A stretch of 55,922 nt of DNA from CAZJLP01 sp964546955 (GCA_964546955.1 CAZJLP010000034.1:1-55922), one strand, 5' to 3'. Positions 1 to 9,127 are shown, numbered from the stretch's first letter. Numbers and translations: made by a program. The notes: generated by a model from the sequence alone, not told the origin.

Positions 1-2
1 CA

Positions 3-1664
3 GCATTCGCGCGGTTGAGCGCTGCCGAGGAAGCAGCTGGCTTGTTTGAGGACACCGCCAGAATTGGTTTCAGAACCAACTGGAACAATTTGCTGCGAAC
101 TCGTGGCCTGGAAGTGCGAGGGCATCGCCTACTGATGTCGGGTGAGCGTGCTCCGAGAGAGGGCGAACAGCCGCCGGTGGTTCACCGTCACCTCACGGCC
201 ATTGTTCGCTCGGAGTTTTCTAAACCGGTGAAGTTGTTGCTTGAGTTCGGGCAGTTTCGCGAAGGCGAAGCATTTTTCGATTTTGGATGCGGACTAGGGG
301 GCGATGTGCGCGGACTTGTTCAGATGGGGAAGCTCGCCACGGGCTGGGACCCTGTCCACGCGGCCACGGTAGCCAAGACACCAGCTGACGTCGTGAATCT
401 CGGTTTTGTTCTGAACGTGATAGAGAATCCGGCCGAACGCGTAGAGGTGCTGCTATCGGCATGGGGATTGACCGGCAGGCTACTTGTTGTTTCGACCTTG
501 ATATGCGGCCAGGAGGCTTATTCGGACTTTCGCTCTTATGGTGACGGGCTGCTAACAAGTCGAAATACTTTCCAGAAATATTTCGACCCCGCCGAAATTC
601 AGGCGCTGATCGAGGACTCGCTCGATGCCGAGGCGGTTCCGGTTGCTGTTGGAATCTATTTTGTATTTCGGAATATCGCCGACACTCAGGATTTTCTCTC
701 TCGTAGGACGCAACGGTTTATCGATTGGGAGTCGTTGTCGCAACGGCTTGGTCTCCGACGAGCGTTACGGCAGGCATGCGACCCATACGAAATGAACAAA
801 GAATTGCTCGATGCATTTTGGAATCGAGCCATTGAAATGGGCCGAACACCGCGCGACGACGAATTCGCCAGATTGACCGAAGTCCGCGCGACGTGTGGTT
901 CGCTGCCGAAGGCGATGGACTTATTTTTCGAGCGTTACGGGAGGGCGACGTTCGACGCCGCGCGACTCCGCAAGCGGGAGGACACCCTGGTGTATCTGGC
1001 GGCTGCACGACTGCGGAAACGAGTGCCTTTCTCTAAGCTCTCCCTGCAATTGCAGCGGGACGTGAAAAGCTTCTTTGGTTCGAACGAACAAGCGGAGCGC
1101 GAGGCGCTTGAGGTCATGTTTGCGGCAGGAGACGTTGATGAACTCGGGCTTGCTGTCCAACAGCTCGGGTATGGATGGTGGGACGGCGCTGAGGAGCAGT
1201 TTACAATTCATCGCAGTCTCTTAGATGAGTTGCCGGTCTTGCTCCGAGTGTATGTCGAATGCGCTTCAAGGCTATTCGGCAATCCACGCGAAGCGGATCT
1301 GATCAAGTTTCATCTGCGTTCGAAGAAACTCACTTTCCAGTTCTACGACGATTTTTCCGCGACGTTTCCTGAGCTGCGGATGCGGATCAAAATCGATCTA
1401 CCGAGGCTATTCGTGACGGTGTTGGACCAGAAGCACGCGAAGGAGAGGCAGCTGCTTTACTTTAAGGAACGTTTCGTCCCGGCCGATTTTCCCGACAGAC
1501 CAAAGATGGAGGCACTGGCCGGGCGGATGCGGGGGCTGGGGTTTGATGCGAAAACGATAGGGCACGGACCCACGCGTGACGAGTTTGAGCAAATGCTTAA
1601 ATCGCGGAATCTGACTTGGGCGCTCACGCGTCGCTCGCCGTCTCCTACTAAGCCGCTCGCTTAG
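3..1664 (+). CDS. DNA phosphorothioation-associated methyltransferase-like protein (5' truncated by window edge)
   Basis: The reading frame is open to the first base, so the true start lies outside the window. The early part reads like the PT-associated putative methyltransferase family that travels with dnd genes. A VVHRHLTAI segment (around residue 60) is followed by a SAM-binding motif I, FDFGCGLGGDV (around 92-102), then WDPVH and ADVVNLGFVLNVIENPAER. The remaining ~300 residues have no motif I recognise. The methyltransferase assignment rests on the glycine-rich loop; substrate and activity are unknown. It is convergent with the next gene and their stop codons overlap. Its link to phosphorothioation comes from family knowledge plus the adjacent dnd genes. 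Confidence 0.8.
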   Translation, partial: AFARLSAAEEAAGLFEDTARIGFRTNWNNLLRTRGLEVRGHRLLMSGERAPREGEQPPVVHRHLTAIVRSEFSKPVKLLLEFGQFREGEAFFDFGCGLGGDVRGLVQMGKLATGWDPVHAATVAKTPADVVNLGFVLNVIENPAERVEVLLSAWGLTGRLLVVSTLICGQEAYSDFRSYGDGLLTSRNTFQKYFDPAEIQALIEDSLDAEAVPVAVGIYFVFRNIADTQDFLSRRTQRFIDWESLSQRLGLRRALRQACDPYEMNKELLDAFWNRAIEMGRTPRDDEFARLTEVRATCGSLPKAMDLFFERYGRATFDAARLRKREDTLVYLAAARLRKRVPFSKLSLQLQRDVKSFFGSNEQAEREALEVMFAAGDVDELGLAVQQLGYGWWDGAEEQFTIHRSLLDELPVLLRVYVECASRLFGNPREADLIKFHLRSKKLTFQFYDDFSATFPELRMRIKIDLPRLFVTVLDQKHAKERQLLYFKERFVPADFPDRPKMEALAGRMRGLGFDAKTIGHGPTRDEFEQMLKSRNLTWALTRRSPSPTKPLA

Positions 1665-2293
1665 ATTTTTCCGTCGTCGGGTGGCTCAAGCGCTGTTGAG
1701 CTTGGTGCGGCTGGCGACTCCTCAGCATTGTTGGTAACGATCGCGTGCTTCACGCCCAGCGCGCGGCAGGCGTCCTGAAGGTGCTCTCTCTTTTCGTCAG
1801 TGCTACTATGGGTGATTACGTGCCAGCCGAGCGGGCCAATGGGATGATGGGTATAGAGCGTTCCACTGCGGTGGTTTTTGAAATCGATCATCGGGTGGCG
1901 GGAAACTAGCGGCCCACGACCGGTATCGACAGACGCAAGTTTCTCCAAGCACTGTGCGCCAAAAACTTCAGACGCGCGCTCGATAAACCGGCGCAATGTA
2001 GCAGCGGCGTTCACCCCTGAAATGGTTTCGATGGGCATTTCGGCGCGCCACCGGACTTGGGCACACAGGCCGAGCGGCGCATGGGCGATGCTAAGGTGAG
2101 AAGTGTCGTTCTGCACCGCGTTCGTAATCCGGTGGAACTCGGTCTCGATGGTCTCCAGTGATACTTTGAGTTTATCGATGGCGAGGGCCAGCTGATGGAG
2201 ACGGCGAGCTTCGCGAGCCAATCCGCGCCGTTCGGCCTCGTTTAGTTTGATTCCGATGGTCTTGCGCAGAGCTGCGACTGCTTCAGGCGTCAT
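1661..2293 (-). CDS. Unrecognised 210-aa protein in the dndA transcription unit
   Basis: I do not recognise the family. The ATG at 2293 was chosen because it lies 10 bp after the dndA stop; an upstream Met at 2470 would lie deep inside dndA. The first ~60 residues are charged and helical (EAERRGLAREARRLHQLALA), compatible with a coiled coil. The C-terminal half has a compact conserved-looking block around GPLVSRHPMIDFKN and GPLGWHVITHSSTDEK. The last ~25 residues are Pro/Ser/Ala-rich and probably disordered. No signal peptide or membrane segment is visible. Position directly after dndA suggests co-transcription and a PT-related role, which is inference only. Confidence 0.65.
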   Translation of the reverse strand: MTPEAVAALRKTIGIKLNEAERRGLAREARRLHQLALAIDKLKVSLETIETEFHRITNAVQNDTSHLSIAHAPLGLCAQVRWRAEMPIETISGVNAAATLRRFIERASEVFGAQCLEKLASVDTGRGPLVSRHPMIDFKNHRSGTLYTHHPIGPLGWHVITHSSTDEKREHLQDACRALGVKHAIVTNNAEESPAAPSSTALEPPDDGKI

Positions 2294-2303
2294 GAGCAGA
2301 GAA

Positions 2304-3449
2304 CTAAGTTTGTAGGCCTTTGATTCGTGCGGCGACAGCCTTCCAATCCACGCTTGGCGTGAGGTGGCTCCAGCTGAAGCGAAGGCATTGGTTCGCGGCG
2401 GCGTCATCAAGCCCCATGGCTTTAAGAACATGGCTCGGGGTATAGCTGCTGGACGTGCAGGCTGACCCATTGGAGATAGCGACCAAGTCTTTCAGGGCTA
2501 CCATTAGCGCTTCCGAATCGAGTCCAGCGAAACGGGCGTTGAGCGTCGAAGGAAGTGTGATTGCAGAAGCTCCGATTTCCTCGGCACCGGCTTCCCGCAG
2601 CGCTGCACGGGCCGCTTCCTTGATTTCGAGGCAACGTTTGCGTCGCTTGGCATGGTCTCTGAGGGCGAGTTCGGACGCCTTCCCAAGTCCGGCGATGAGA
2701 GCGACCGGCAATGTGCCAGGCCGCAGTCCGCGCTCTTGTCCGCCGCCGAACATCAGAGGAGCCAAAGGGGGACGGTCATAACCCCTCCGGCGGGTGATCA
2801 GCGCACCAATTCCTTTGGGGCCGTAAATCTTATGGCCGCTGAGGCTGATTAGATCGATGCGAGGATTCTTGAGTGGAGAAAGCTCTTTTCCGAAGGATTG
2901 CGCTGCATCGACGTGAAGGAAAGCGTCATGCTCAGCTAGTGCACTTGCGATTTCGTCAATTGGCTGGAGCACCCCCGTTTCGTTGTTCGCATGCAATACG
3001 GAAACAACGAGAGTGTCCGAACGGATCGCGCTACGGACTGCCGCTGACTGCACCTGGCCATTGGACTCTGGCGGAAGCAGAGTAATGTCGAAACCATGGG
3101 CGCGAAGATAGTCGAGTGGTTCGAGGACAGCTTTGTGCTCAATGGCTGTGCTGACGATGTGCTTTCGCCCGGATTTTGCGCCATACTCGCGCAATCCTAG
3201 CAGGGCGAGATTGTTGCTCTCAGTTGCCCCACTGGTGAAGATTACTTCCTCGCGCCTGGCGGAAACGACCGCTGCGACGTGGTCCCGCGCCTGTTGAACG
3301 GCAACCTTAGCGCGGTTGCCATACTCGTGCGTGCGGCTGCCGGCATTACCGAATTCTTCGACGAGATAGTGCAGGACCGTAGCCTTCACCTCGTCTTCCA
3401 AGGGAGTAGTCGCGTTGCAATCCAAGTAAATCGGGGTGGTTGACGTCAC
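2304..3449 (-). CDS. dndA: DndA cysteine desulfurase (sulfur donor for phosphorothioation)
   Basis: PLP-dependent, IscS/NifS-like cysteine desulfurase that moves sulfur from L-cysteine, via an active-site persulfide, to DndC. Visible hallmarks are the N-terminal YLDCNATTPL, the SGATESNN cofactor loop, AIEHKAVL with the stacking His, LHANNETGV, the PLP lysine in SGHKIYGPKG (around residue 204), and the catalytic cysteine in SNGSACTSSS (around 329). About 381 aa with the GTG start at 3449, the normal size for the family; this start places YLDCNATTP near the N-terminus. An ATG at 3521 would add 24 residues but would read through the intergenic palindrome. No good Shine-Dalgarno supports either start. 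It is divergent from dndBCDE, as in Streptomyces lividans. Confidence 0.9.
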   Translation of the reverse strand: MTSTTPIYLDCNATTPLEDEVKATVLHYLVEEFGNAGSRTHEYGNRAKVAVQQARDHVAAVVSARREEVIFTSGATESNNLALLGLREYGAKSGRKHIVSTAIEHKAVLEPLDYLRAHGFDITLLPPESNGQVQSAAVRSAIRSDTLVVSVLHANNETGVLQPIDEIASALAEHDAFLHVDAAQSFGKELSPLKNPRIDLISLSGHKIYGPKGIGALITRRRGYDRPPLAPLMFGGGQERGLRPGTLPVALIAGLGKASELALRDHAKRRKRCLEIKEAARAALREAGAEEIGASAITLPSTLNARFAGLDSEALMVALKDLVAISNGSACTSSSYTPSHVLKAMGLDDAAANQCLRFSWSHLTPSVDWKAVAARIKGLQT

Positions 3450-3463
3450 GAAAGGAGGAGAAC

Positions 3464-3499
3464 ATGTTTGTTTTTCCTTGAGCAAATAAAAACAAACAT
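3464..3499. promoter_or_regulatory. Perfect 12-bp inverted repeat in the dndA-dndB divergent promoter region
   Basis: Arms ATGTTTGTTTTT (3464-3475) and AAAAACAAACAT (3488-3499) are exact reverse complements separated by 12 bases. The site sits in the ~130 bp between the dndA and dndB starts, so it could control both directions. DndB of Salmonella is known as a repressor that binds a palindrome in its own dnd promoter; that binding motif differs from this one, so DndB is a candidate ligand here only by analogy. It is strongly AT-rich against GC-rich surroundings. Confidence 0.55.
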
Positions 3500-3578
3500 C
3501 CTTCTTCGTTGAACCGAACATTCTCGCCACTTGCGGGTGGTCGAATCGCCGGCCGCCTACTCTTGGAGGCTCTCCGAC

Positions 3579-4661
3579 ATGGAACCAACACTCACCTTTC
3601 CCGTGATCCGGGGCCTTCAAGCCCAAAGGGAGTATTACGTCGCGATGTGGACTTTGCGGACGTTGTGTCAGATTTCGATTTTCAACGAGAGTGAACTACC
3701 GCCGGAGCTTCGGGCACAGCGAATTCTGAACCGGGCTAGAATACCGGAGATTGCGGGCTACATTCTGGATAATCCAAAAGATTATGTATTCTCCGCGTTG
3801 ACTGTCTCGATTGATTCGAAGGTGGCGTTTGAGAGCTTGCCCGGGCAGGAAAAGCTTGGGTTGTTACAGGTGCCGATGAACGCCAAGTTCATCATCAATG
3901 ACGGGCAACATCGGCGCGCTTCGATCATCGAGGCGCTCGAACAGCGTCCGGAACTGGCACACGAGACTATCGCGGTCGTGTTCTTTTTGGATATAGGTTT
4001 GGAGCGGTGTCAGCAGATGTTCGCCGATTTGAACCGGCACGCTATCCGCCCGAGTCGATCCATCGGCCTCCTCTACGATCATCGAAACGATAAGGCCCGT
4101 CTGGCGAAATTGGTGGTGCTGAAGTCGAAGTTGCTCCGCGACATTGTTGATATGGAGAAATCTTCGCTGGCCCCGCGCGCCCGGAAGCTTTTCACGCTAT
4201 CTGCGTTCTACAACGCCTGCTCGGAACTTGTCCAGGATTTGGCCACGGGCGATCTCAGCCACGACGCAGATATGGCTCGCGATTTCTGGGAAGAGGTGGC
4301 CAAGCACTTTCCTGTTTGGGGTCAGGTGCAGGCGGGGCGATTGCCGGCGAGCGAAGTTCGCGATGCCTACGTGCATGGACACGCGCTGGCGTTGCACGCG
4401 CTGGGAAGAGCCGGCAACGCACTTTTGAAGTCATCTCCCAAGGGCTGGCGCGGGAAGCTATCGGCGCTGGGTAAGATCAACTGGTCGCGCTCCGATGCGG
4501 AACTATGGGAGGGGCGAGCCATGATGGGCGGAAAGATGGCAAAGACCAGTGCGGCCGTCTTCCTGACAACTAATGTAATTAGGGAGGCGTTCCAACTCCC
4601 TCGCGATGAAGGCGGCGAGCGGGCGGAGTCAGCGCGCGCAAAATCAAAACCTAAGAAGTAA
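3579..4661 (+). CDS. dndB: DndB, DGQHR-domain protein (probable regulator of dnd expression)
   Basis: Contains the family signature DGQHR at about residues 108-112 (FIINDGQHRRASIIEAL), within a fold related to ParB/Srx-like nucleotide-binding proteins. DndB is dispensable for phosphorothioation, affects modification level and site preference, and in Salmonella represses the dnd cluster. The ATG at 3579 is preceded by a clear TTGGAGG (3563-3569), which decides the start over an upstream one at 3531. The product is 360 aa, the usual length. The last ~15 residues are Lys/Arg/Ala-rich. It heads the dndBCDE run, with dndC starting 8 bases after its stop. Confidence 0.92.
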   Translation: MEPTLTFPVIRGLQAQREYYVAMWTLRTLCQISIFNESELPPELRAQRILNRARIPEIAGYILDNPKDYVFSALTVSIDSKVAFESLPGQEKLGLLQVPMNAKFIINDGQHRRASIIEALEQRPELAHETIAVVFFLDIGLERCQQMFADLNRHAIRPSRSIGLLYDHRNDKARLAKLVVLKSKLLRDIVDMEKSSLAPRARKLFTLSAFYNACSELVQDLATGDLSHDADMARDFWEEVAKHFPVWGQVQAGRLPASEVRDAYVHGHALALHALGRAGNALLKSSPKGWRGKLSALGKINWSRSDAELWEGRAMMGGKMAKTSAAVFLTTNVIREAFQLPRDEGGERAESARAKSKPKK

Positions 4662-4668
4662 CTTTAAC

Positions 4669-6240
4669 ATGGCAGTCGATACTCACTCTAAAACTTCTGA
4701 ACCCCGCGTCGGCTCTGCGTTCAAGCTTGACGGCTTCAAAGCAACCATCGCGGTCCTGCATCGCGAAATTCGAGAACTTTACCTTGCGGATGAAGTGCCG
4801 TGGATCATCGGCTATTCTGGCGGCAAAGATTCCACCGCCACGCTGCAACTGATCTGGGGTGCGATTACGGAGATTCCGGCCGAGCAGCGGAAAAAGACTA
4901 TTCACGTCATCTCGACCGACACACTGGTTGAAAACCCGGTCGTCGCTGCGTGGGTGAGTCAGTCGCTTGTGACGATGAAGAAAGCGGCCACGGCTCAGAA
5001 CCTTCCGATTGTTCCGCACCGCCTTACGCCAAAATGGGAAAACACGTTTTGGGTGAATCTTATCGGGAAGGGCTATCCAGCCCCACGACACAAGTTTCGC
5101 TGGTGCACCGAGCGCCTGAAAATAAACCCGTCCAACGGTTTCATTCAAAACGTGGTCCGGCGCAGCGGAGAGGCGATTCTCGTTCTCGGAACGCGCAAGG
5201 CAGAAAGCTCCAGGCGGTCTGCGAACATGACCAAGCATGAGGAGCATCGTGTGCGCGACCGTCTGAGTCCGAATGCGAGCCTGCCGGGCTCATTAGTCTA
5301 CACGCCAATTGAAGCGTGGACGAACGATGATGTGTGGGTGTTTCTTATGCAGAGTCCGAATCCATGGGGCTACAATAACCGGGATTTGCTTGGAATGTAT
5401 GCTGGAGCATCGGCAGACGGGGAATGCCCGCTTGTAGTTGACACTAGCACACCGAGTTGCGGCGATTCCCGCTTCGGTTGCTGGGTCTGCACTTTGGTCG
5501 AGCAGGACAAATCAATGTCCGCGATGATTCAGAACGACCAAGAAAAGGAGTGGATGATGCCGCTTCTGGAGATTAGAAACGCGTTGGATTTCAGGCCCGC
5601 CGAAGGCACACCCGAACATTTGAAAAGGGAGACGGATCGGCATCTGCGCGATTTCCGCCGCATGAATGGTAGTGTGCAGCTACATTTCGACCGCGTTATA
5701 CCCGGACCCTATCTCCAATCCGCGAGAGAAACGTGGCTGAGGAAGCTTCTCGCTGCGCAGACATGGATTCGGCGGAATGGCCCCAAGGATGTTCGGGATA
5801 TTACGCTGATCGCTATCGAGGAACTACAGGAGATTCGACGGATTTGGGTGATGGATAAGCACGAATTGGAAGACATCCTTCCGCGGGTTTACCTGGAAGA
5901 AACGGGAGAAAAATATCCCGGAAAGCCGCTGGACGATAATTTGGTGCTCGGCACTGAGCAGATGGCGACGCTGCGAGAACTTTGCGGGGAAGATCGTCTC
6001 CACTATGAGCTCACGCGCGAGCTTCTTAGCTTTACTAACAAGCAGCGGATGAATAGCCGACGCGCTGGATTGTTTGAACAGTTGGAGAAAACGATCTCCA
6101 AGCATTTCTACGAAGGAAAAGATGACGCGTTGGATAGGGCTCGTCGGCAGCACAATGATCGCACGCGTGCAAAAGATGGGATTGGAAGTAGCGCCGAAGT
6201 GGCAATTGAAAGTGCGGGCAGCGAGGAGGCAGGCGCATGA
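4669..6240 (+). CDS. dndC: DndC, PAPS-reductase-like Fe-S ATP pyrophosphatase
   Basis: Adenylating enzyme of the PT pathway. The PP-loop SGGKDST lies at about residues 51-57, followed by STDTLVENP. Cysteines expected to hold the 4Fe-4S cluster are visible in WCTERLK (around 146) and in PSCGDSRFGCWVC (around 263-275). The family uses ATP to activate the DNA backbone and passes DndA-derived sulfur on. 523 aa, a normal size. The ATG at 4669 begins MAVDTHSK; earlier in-frame ATGs lie inside dndB. The stop overlaps the dndD start by 4 bases (ATGA), indicating translational coupling. Confidence 0.93.
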   Translation: MAVDTHSKTSEPRVGSAFKLDGFKATIAVLHREIRELYLADEVPWIIGYSGGKDSTATLQLIWGAITEIPAEQRKKTIHVISTDTLVENPVVAAWVSQSLVTMKKAATAQNLPIVPHRLTPKWENTFWVNLIGKGYPAPRHKFRWCTERLKINPSNGFIQNVVRRSGEAILVLGTRKAESSRRSANMTKHEEHRVRDRLSPNASLPGSLVYTPIEAWTNDDVWVFLMQSPNPWGYNNRDLLGMYAGASADGECPLVVDTSTPSCGDSRFGCWVCTLVEQDKSMSAMIQNDQEKEWMMPLLEIRNALDFRPAEGTPEHLKRETDRHLRDFRRMNGSVQLHFDRVIPGPYLQSARETWLRKLLAAQTWIRRNGPKDVRDITLIAIEELQEIRRIWVMDKHELEDILPRVYLEETGEKYPGKPLDDNLVLGTEQMATLRELCGEDRLHYELTRELLSFTNKQRMNSRRAGLFEQLEKTISKHFYEGKDDALDRARRQHNDRTRAKDGIGSSAEVAIESAGSEEAGA

Positions 6241-8231
6241 TCCTCGACACGCTGATTCTCGAAAACGTAGGCATTTACGCTGGCCGTCAGGAAGCGGAGC
6301 TCTCGCCGTTGCCCGGCCGTCCCGTCGTTCTTTTCGGCGGGATGAACGGTGGAGGCAAGACGACGATCCTCGAGTCGCTACAGCTCGCCTTTTATGGTCC
6401 GAAGGCGCGGCTCGCGAGCCGCGGTGCCACTCCGTATCGTGACTTTCTTCGCGACGCGATTCATAGGGGAGCAGACATCAGTGAGGGCTCGGCTGTTACC
6501 GTGCGCTTTCGACGGATCGTCGAGGGCGAGACTAGACAGTATGAAATCAAACGCAGCTGGCGGGTGGGTGCGAAGGGGGTCGAGGAAGGTCTGCAAGTTT
6601 GGTGCAACGGGGAGCCGGACGATCTCCTCACTCAGAATTGGGCGGAGTATATTGAGGGCTATCTGCCGAGCAGTATTGCGCATCTCTTTTTCTTCGATGG
6701 AGAGCAGATCAAGGAATTAGCCGAAGGAGAGCACGCGGCTGAAATTCTCGGCACCGCGATTCAGACTCTGCTGGGACTCGACATCGTGGATTCATTGGAG
6801 AACGACCTCAAAGTTTTGGAACGGAGAAAACGTGCCGAATCACTTTCGACCGAAGCGACTCAGCAGCTGATTCGGTTGCAGGGGGAGTTGAAGCTCGCGG
6901 ACCAAGAACAAGAGGCTGCAATGCAGGAGCTGGGTAGCCTGACAAATGCAGCGGGGGGCCTAGCAAAGGATCTACGCCAGGCTGAAGAAGCGTTTCGTAA
7001 GGAGGGCGGCGAGGCGTTCGAGCGAAGACATGCACTGGAAACGTCTCAATCAAACCTTCAACGGGATCGGCAACGGATCGTCGGTCGGTTGCTCGAACTG
7101 TCCTCCGGCCCGGCTCCCCTTCTATTGGTGCAGAACTCCTTGACGGGACTGGAAAGGTTCCTGGCGAAGGAATCGCGGGTGAAGAAAGCGCGGCTGATCT
7201 ACGATGCGTTGGAAGAGCGCGATCGCGACCTCCTTGCTACTTTGGATTTCGACGACTTGCCCCGTGGCCCACGGCGCAAGGTGTCCGAGTGGCTGGAGCG
7301 AGATCGTAAGGCACAGAAAGCTTTGGCCTCGGAGGAACCGGTATTGAATGCCGACCCGCAACTAGCGCCAGAGGTTGCCCACATGTTGAGGTCGATACTG
7401 CCAGCTCTGCAGGGCGAGGTTGAAGCTGAGGTTGCCCAATTGAATCGGCTGGATGAAGCGCTATTGAGGATACAGGCACAGCAGGAGCGAATCCCGGCAG
7501 CCGACACAATCGCCAAACTACAAGAGAGGGTCGCCGCCACTCGTCTAGCCCATCGAGAGAAGATGACGGAACGGGCCGCGGCGGAACTGCGCGTGGCTGC
7601 GTCGCAGCGGCACAAGGAACAACTTGAGCGGCAGATTTCGCAGTTGGGAGTCGAGAACGTGGATGAACGTTTCGCGGAGGAAGATCGCATCAGGCTCTTG
7701 AAGCATTCGGAAAAGGTGAGAGGAACTCTGGCGGGATTCAGGACTGCAATGATTCGGAAGCATGCCGCGCGACTCGAAACGCTCATTCTGGAGTGTTTCC
7801 AGCAACTGCTGCGGAAGACAAATCTAGTGTCAGGCCTCAGCATCCATCCCGAGACATTTGCGATCACCTTGACCGGAGGCGACGGGCAAGTCCTTCCTTT
7901 CGCGCGGCTCTCGGCCGGCGAGCGGCAGCTGCTGGCCACATCGCTATTGTGGGGACTTGCACGCGCATCGGGCCGCCCGATTCCTACCGTGATCGATACA
8001 CCGTTGGGTCGCTTGGATTCCTCCCATCGCCACCACCTTGTCGAACGCTATTTCCCGGTCGCCTCACATCAGGTCATCCTGCTCTCAACAGACGAGGAGA
8101 TTGCGGAGGAATACCACGAGGGTATTCAGTCTCACCTCGCTCGGCAGTTCCTACTGAACCACGACGAAGCGCTCGGGGGAACCGCTATCGTACCCGATAA
8201 ATACTTCGCGAAACATGAAGCCACCAGTTGA
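6237..8231 (+). CDS. dndD: DndD, SMC/Rad50-like ATPase of DNA phosphorothioation
   Basis: ABC-type ATPase thought to couple ATP hydrolysis to DNA unwinding or nicking during sulfur insertion. The N-terminal Walker A is GGMNGGGKTT (34-43). FFFDGEQIKELA is typical of the DndD lineage. A long coiled-coil region covers about residues 180-500. The ABC signature RLSAGERQLLA is near 557 and a Walker B-like PTVIDTPLGRLD near 583. There is no CxxC zinc hook at the coiled-coil apex, unlike the two paralogous ATPases encoded on the opposite strand. 664 aa. It overlaps dndC by 4 bases and dndE by 17. Confidence 0.93.
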   Translation: MILDTLILENVGIYAGRQEAELSPLPGRPVVLFGGMNGGGKTTILESLQLAFYGPKARLASRGATPYRDFLRDAIHRGADISEGSAVTVRFRRIVEGETRQYEIKRSWRVGAKGVEEGLQVWCNGEPDDLLTQNWAEYIEGYLPSSIAHLFFFDGEQIKELAEGEHAAEILGTAIQTLLGLDIVDSLENDLKVLERRKRAESLSTEATQQLIRLQGELKLADQEQEAAMQELGSLTNAAGGLAKDLRQAEEAFRKEGGEAFERRHALETSQSNLQRDRQRIVGRLLELSSGPAPLLLVQNSLTGLERFLAKESRVKKARLIYDALEERDRDLLATLDFDDLPRGPRRKVSEWLERDRKAQKALASEEPVLNADPQLAPEVAHMLRSILPALQGEVEAEVAQLNRLDEALLRIQAQQERIPAADTIAKLQERVAATRLAHREKMTERAAAELRVAASQRHKEQLERQISQLGVENVDERFAEEDRIRLLKHSEKVRGTLAGFRTAMIRKHAARLETLILECFQQLLRKTNLVSGLSIHPETFAITLTGGDGQVLPFARLSAGERQLLATSLLWGLARASGRPIPTVIDTPLGRLDSSHRHHLVERYFPVASHQVILLSTDEEIAEEYHEGIQSHLARQFLLNHDEALGGTAIVPDKYFAKHEATS

Positions 8232-8592
8232 AACCGTTCGTATCAGCCAGCGCGGGAAGGAAATCCTCATTAAGCTGAAACGAAACACCAATATTGAGCA
8301 CTGGAACGTGCTCTGCCGGTGGGCGCTGTGCGCTTCACTGCACCGCGATTCGAAGCCGCCGAAGTTAAAAGGCTTGATCGACAGTAATGTCGAAATGTCT
8401 TGGCGCACGTTCGCGGGACCGCACGCGGACATCTATACGGCGCTCGTCCGCTACAATGCCGAGCTGCACGGCATTGATGTCAAGCAGGAGGGAGCCTTAA
8501 GCGACTACTTCCGCTCCCACTTGGAGCGTGGGATCAGCAACATTCAAAACGTGAGGAATTTGCCGGCCTTGTTGCTGGAGCGCGGCTACTGA
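8215..8592 (+). CDS. dndE: DndE, small DNA-binding component of the phosphorothioation complex
   Basis: 125-aa protein with the family's N-terminal pattern ETVRISQRGKEILIKLKR, then TNIEHWNVLCRWALCASL and EMSWRTFAGPHADIYTALV. DndE is an essential PT component, described as a small helical protein that binds nicked DNA. The start lies within the end of dndD, the usual tight coupling of dndD and dndE. The stop (8590-8592) is one base from the stop of the convergent gene at 8594, leaving no room for a dedicated terminator. Confidence 0.92.
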   Translation: MKPPVETVRISQRGKEILIKLKRNTNIEHWNVLCRWALCASLHRDSKPPKLKGLIDSNVEMSWRTFAGPHADIYTALVRYNAELHGIDVKQEGALSDYFRSHLERGISNIQNVRNLPALLLERGY

Positions 8593-8593
8593 C

Positions 8594-9100
8594 TCAGATA
8601 GCCAAATCGAGCGAGGGGGCGACAACCTCGCCCGCGAGGTTCGTTTCAATGAATTCAAGGAGCCCATTGAGATCGGCAGACCGTCCCCGGAAGAAATCTG
8701 CCATCATCTCCAAGCCCCCGTTGGAATATTCCTCGAACGCTAGCACGCGCGCATCTTCTGCGCCTTGGCTCGAAGCCAACGGCTCGGCGTTGCCTACTTC
8801 GGCGATTGCGATTAAATAGAGAATGCCAGGCCAAGCCGGGCATCGGGCAAACGTTTCCTGATCGATCCCTTTGCCGGAATCGACCGCGCCTAGGGGAACG
8901 CGCCGCTTATGCGCAACGCCGACGAGAGCGGTGAAAAGTTGCAGGCGCCATATTTCTTTAAAGACACCCATGGTGTCGCTGGTGAGCAGGTCTACCAGCT
9001 CCTGCTTATCTTTAGCGCGATGGATTCGCTTGGCGGAGATGGGAGTTTTGATTTTCGCCTCTGCGCCGTCGCGACCGGAAGGGGAATCGGAAGAATTCAT
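8594..9100 (-). CDS. Dnd-associated small protein (dnd_assoc_4-like), last gene of the antisense operon
   Basis: 168 aa. The segment ELVDLLTSDTMGVFKEIWRL, the later ETFARCPAWPGILYLIAIAE, and especially FEEYSNGGLEMMADFF recall the small Dnd-system-associated protein family 4, remembered for its FEEYANGGLE-type ending. The match is from memory, not a search. No catalytic motif is visible; it looks helical and soluble. It follows the ATPase gene at 9128 by 27 bases, the same relative position the 142-aa gene at 13623 holds to the other ATPase. The two small proteins share an order of features (hydrophobic helix, (I/P)xxE(T/V)F, leucine-rich helix, acidic spacer, E(E/R)xSxxGxE), suggesting paralogy. 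Confidence 0.6.
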   Translation of the reverse strand: MNSSDSPSGRDGAEAKIKTPISAKRIHRAKDKQELVDLLTSDTMGVFKEIWRLQLFTALVGVAHKRRVPLGAVDSGKGIDQETFARCPAWPGILYLIAIAEVGNAEPLASSQGAEDARVLAFEEYSNGGLEMMADFFRGRSADLNGLLEFIETNLAGEVVAPSLDLAI

Positions 9101-9127
9101 GATGAGGGTGCGGTTGGGAGCTATTGA

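Noticed and set aside
2294..2470. N-terminal extension of the 210-aa gene into dndA
   Set aside because: It would overlap dndA by 167 bases; the ATG directly after dndA fits operon spacing.
3521..3626. Longer dndA start points (ATG at 3626 or 3521)
   Set aside because: They extend into the dndB start region or through the palindrome and add residues not typical of cysteine desulfurases; the GTG at 3449 fits the usual N-terminus.
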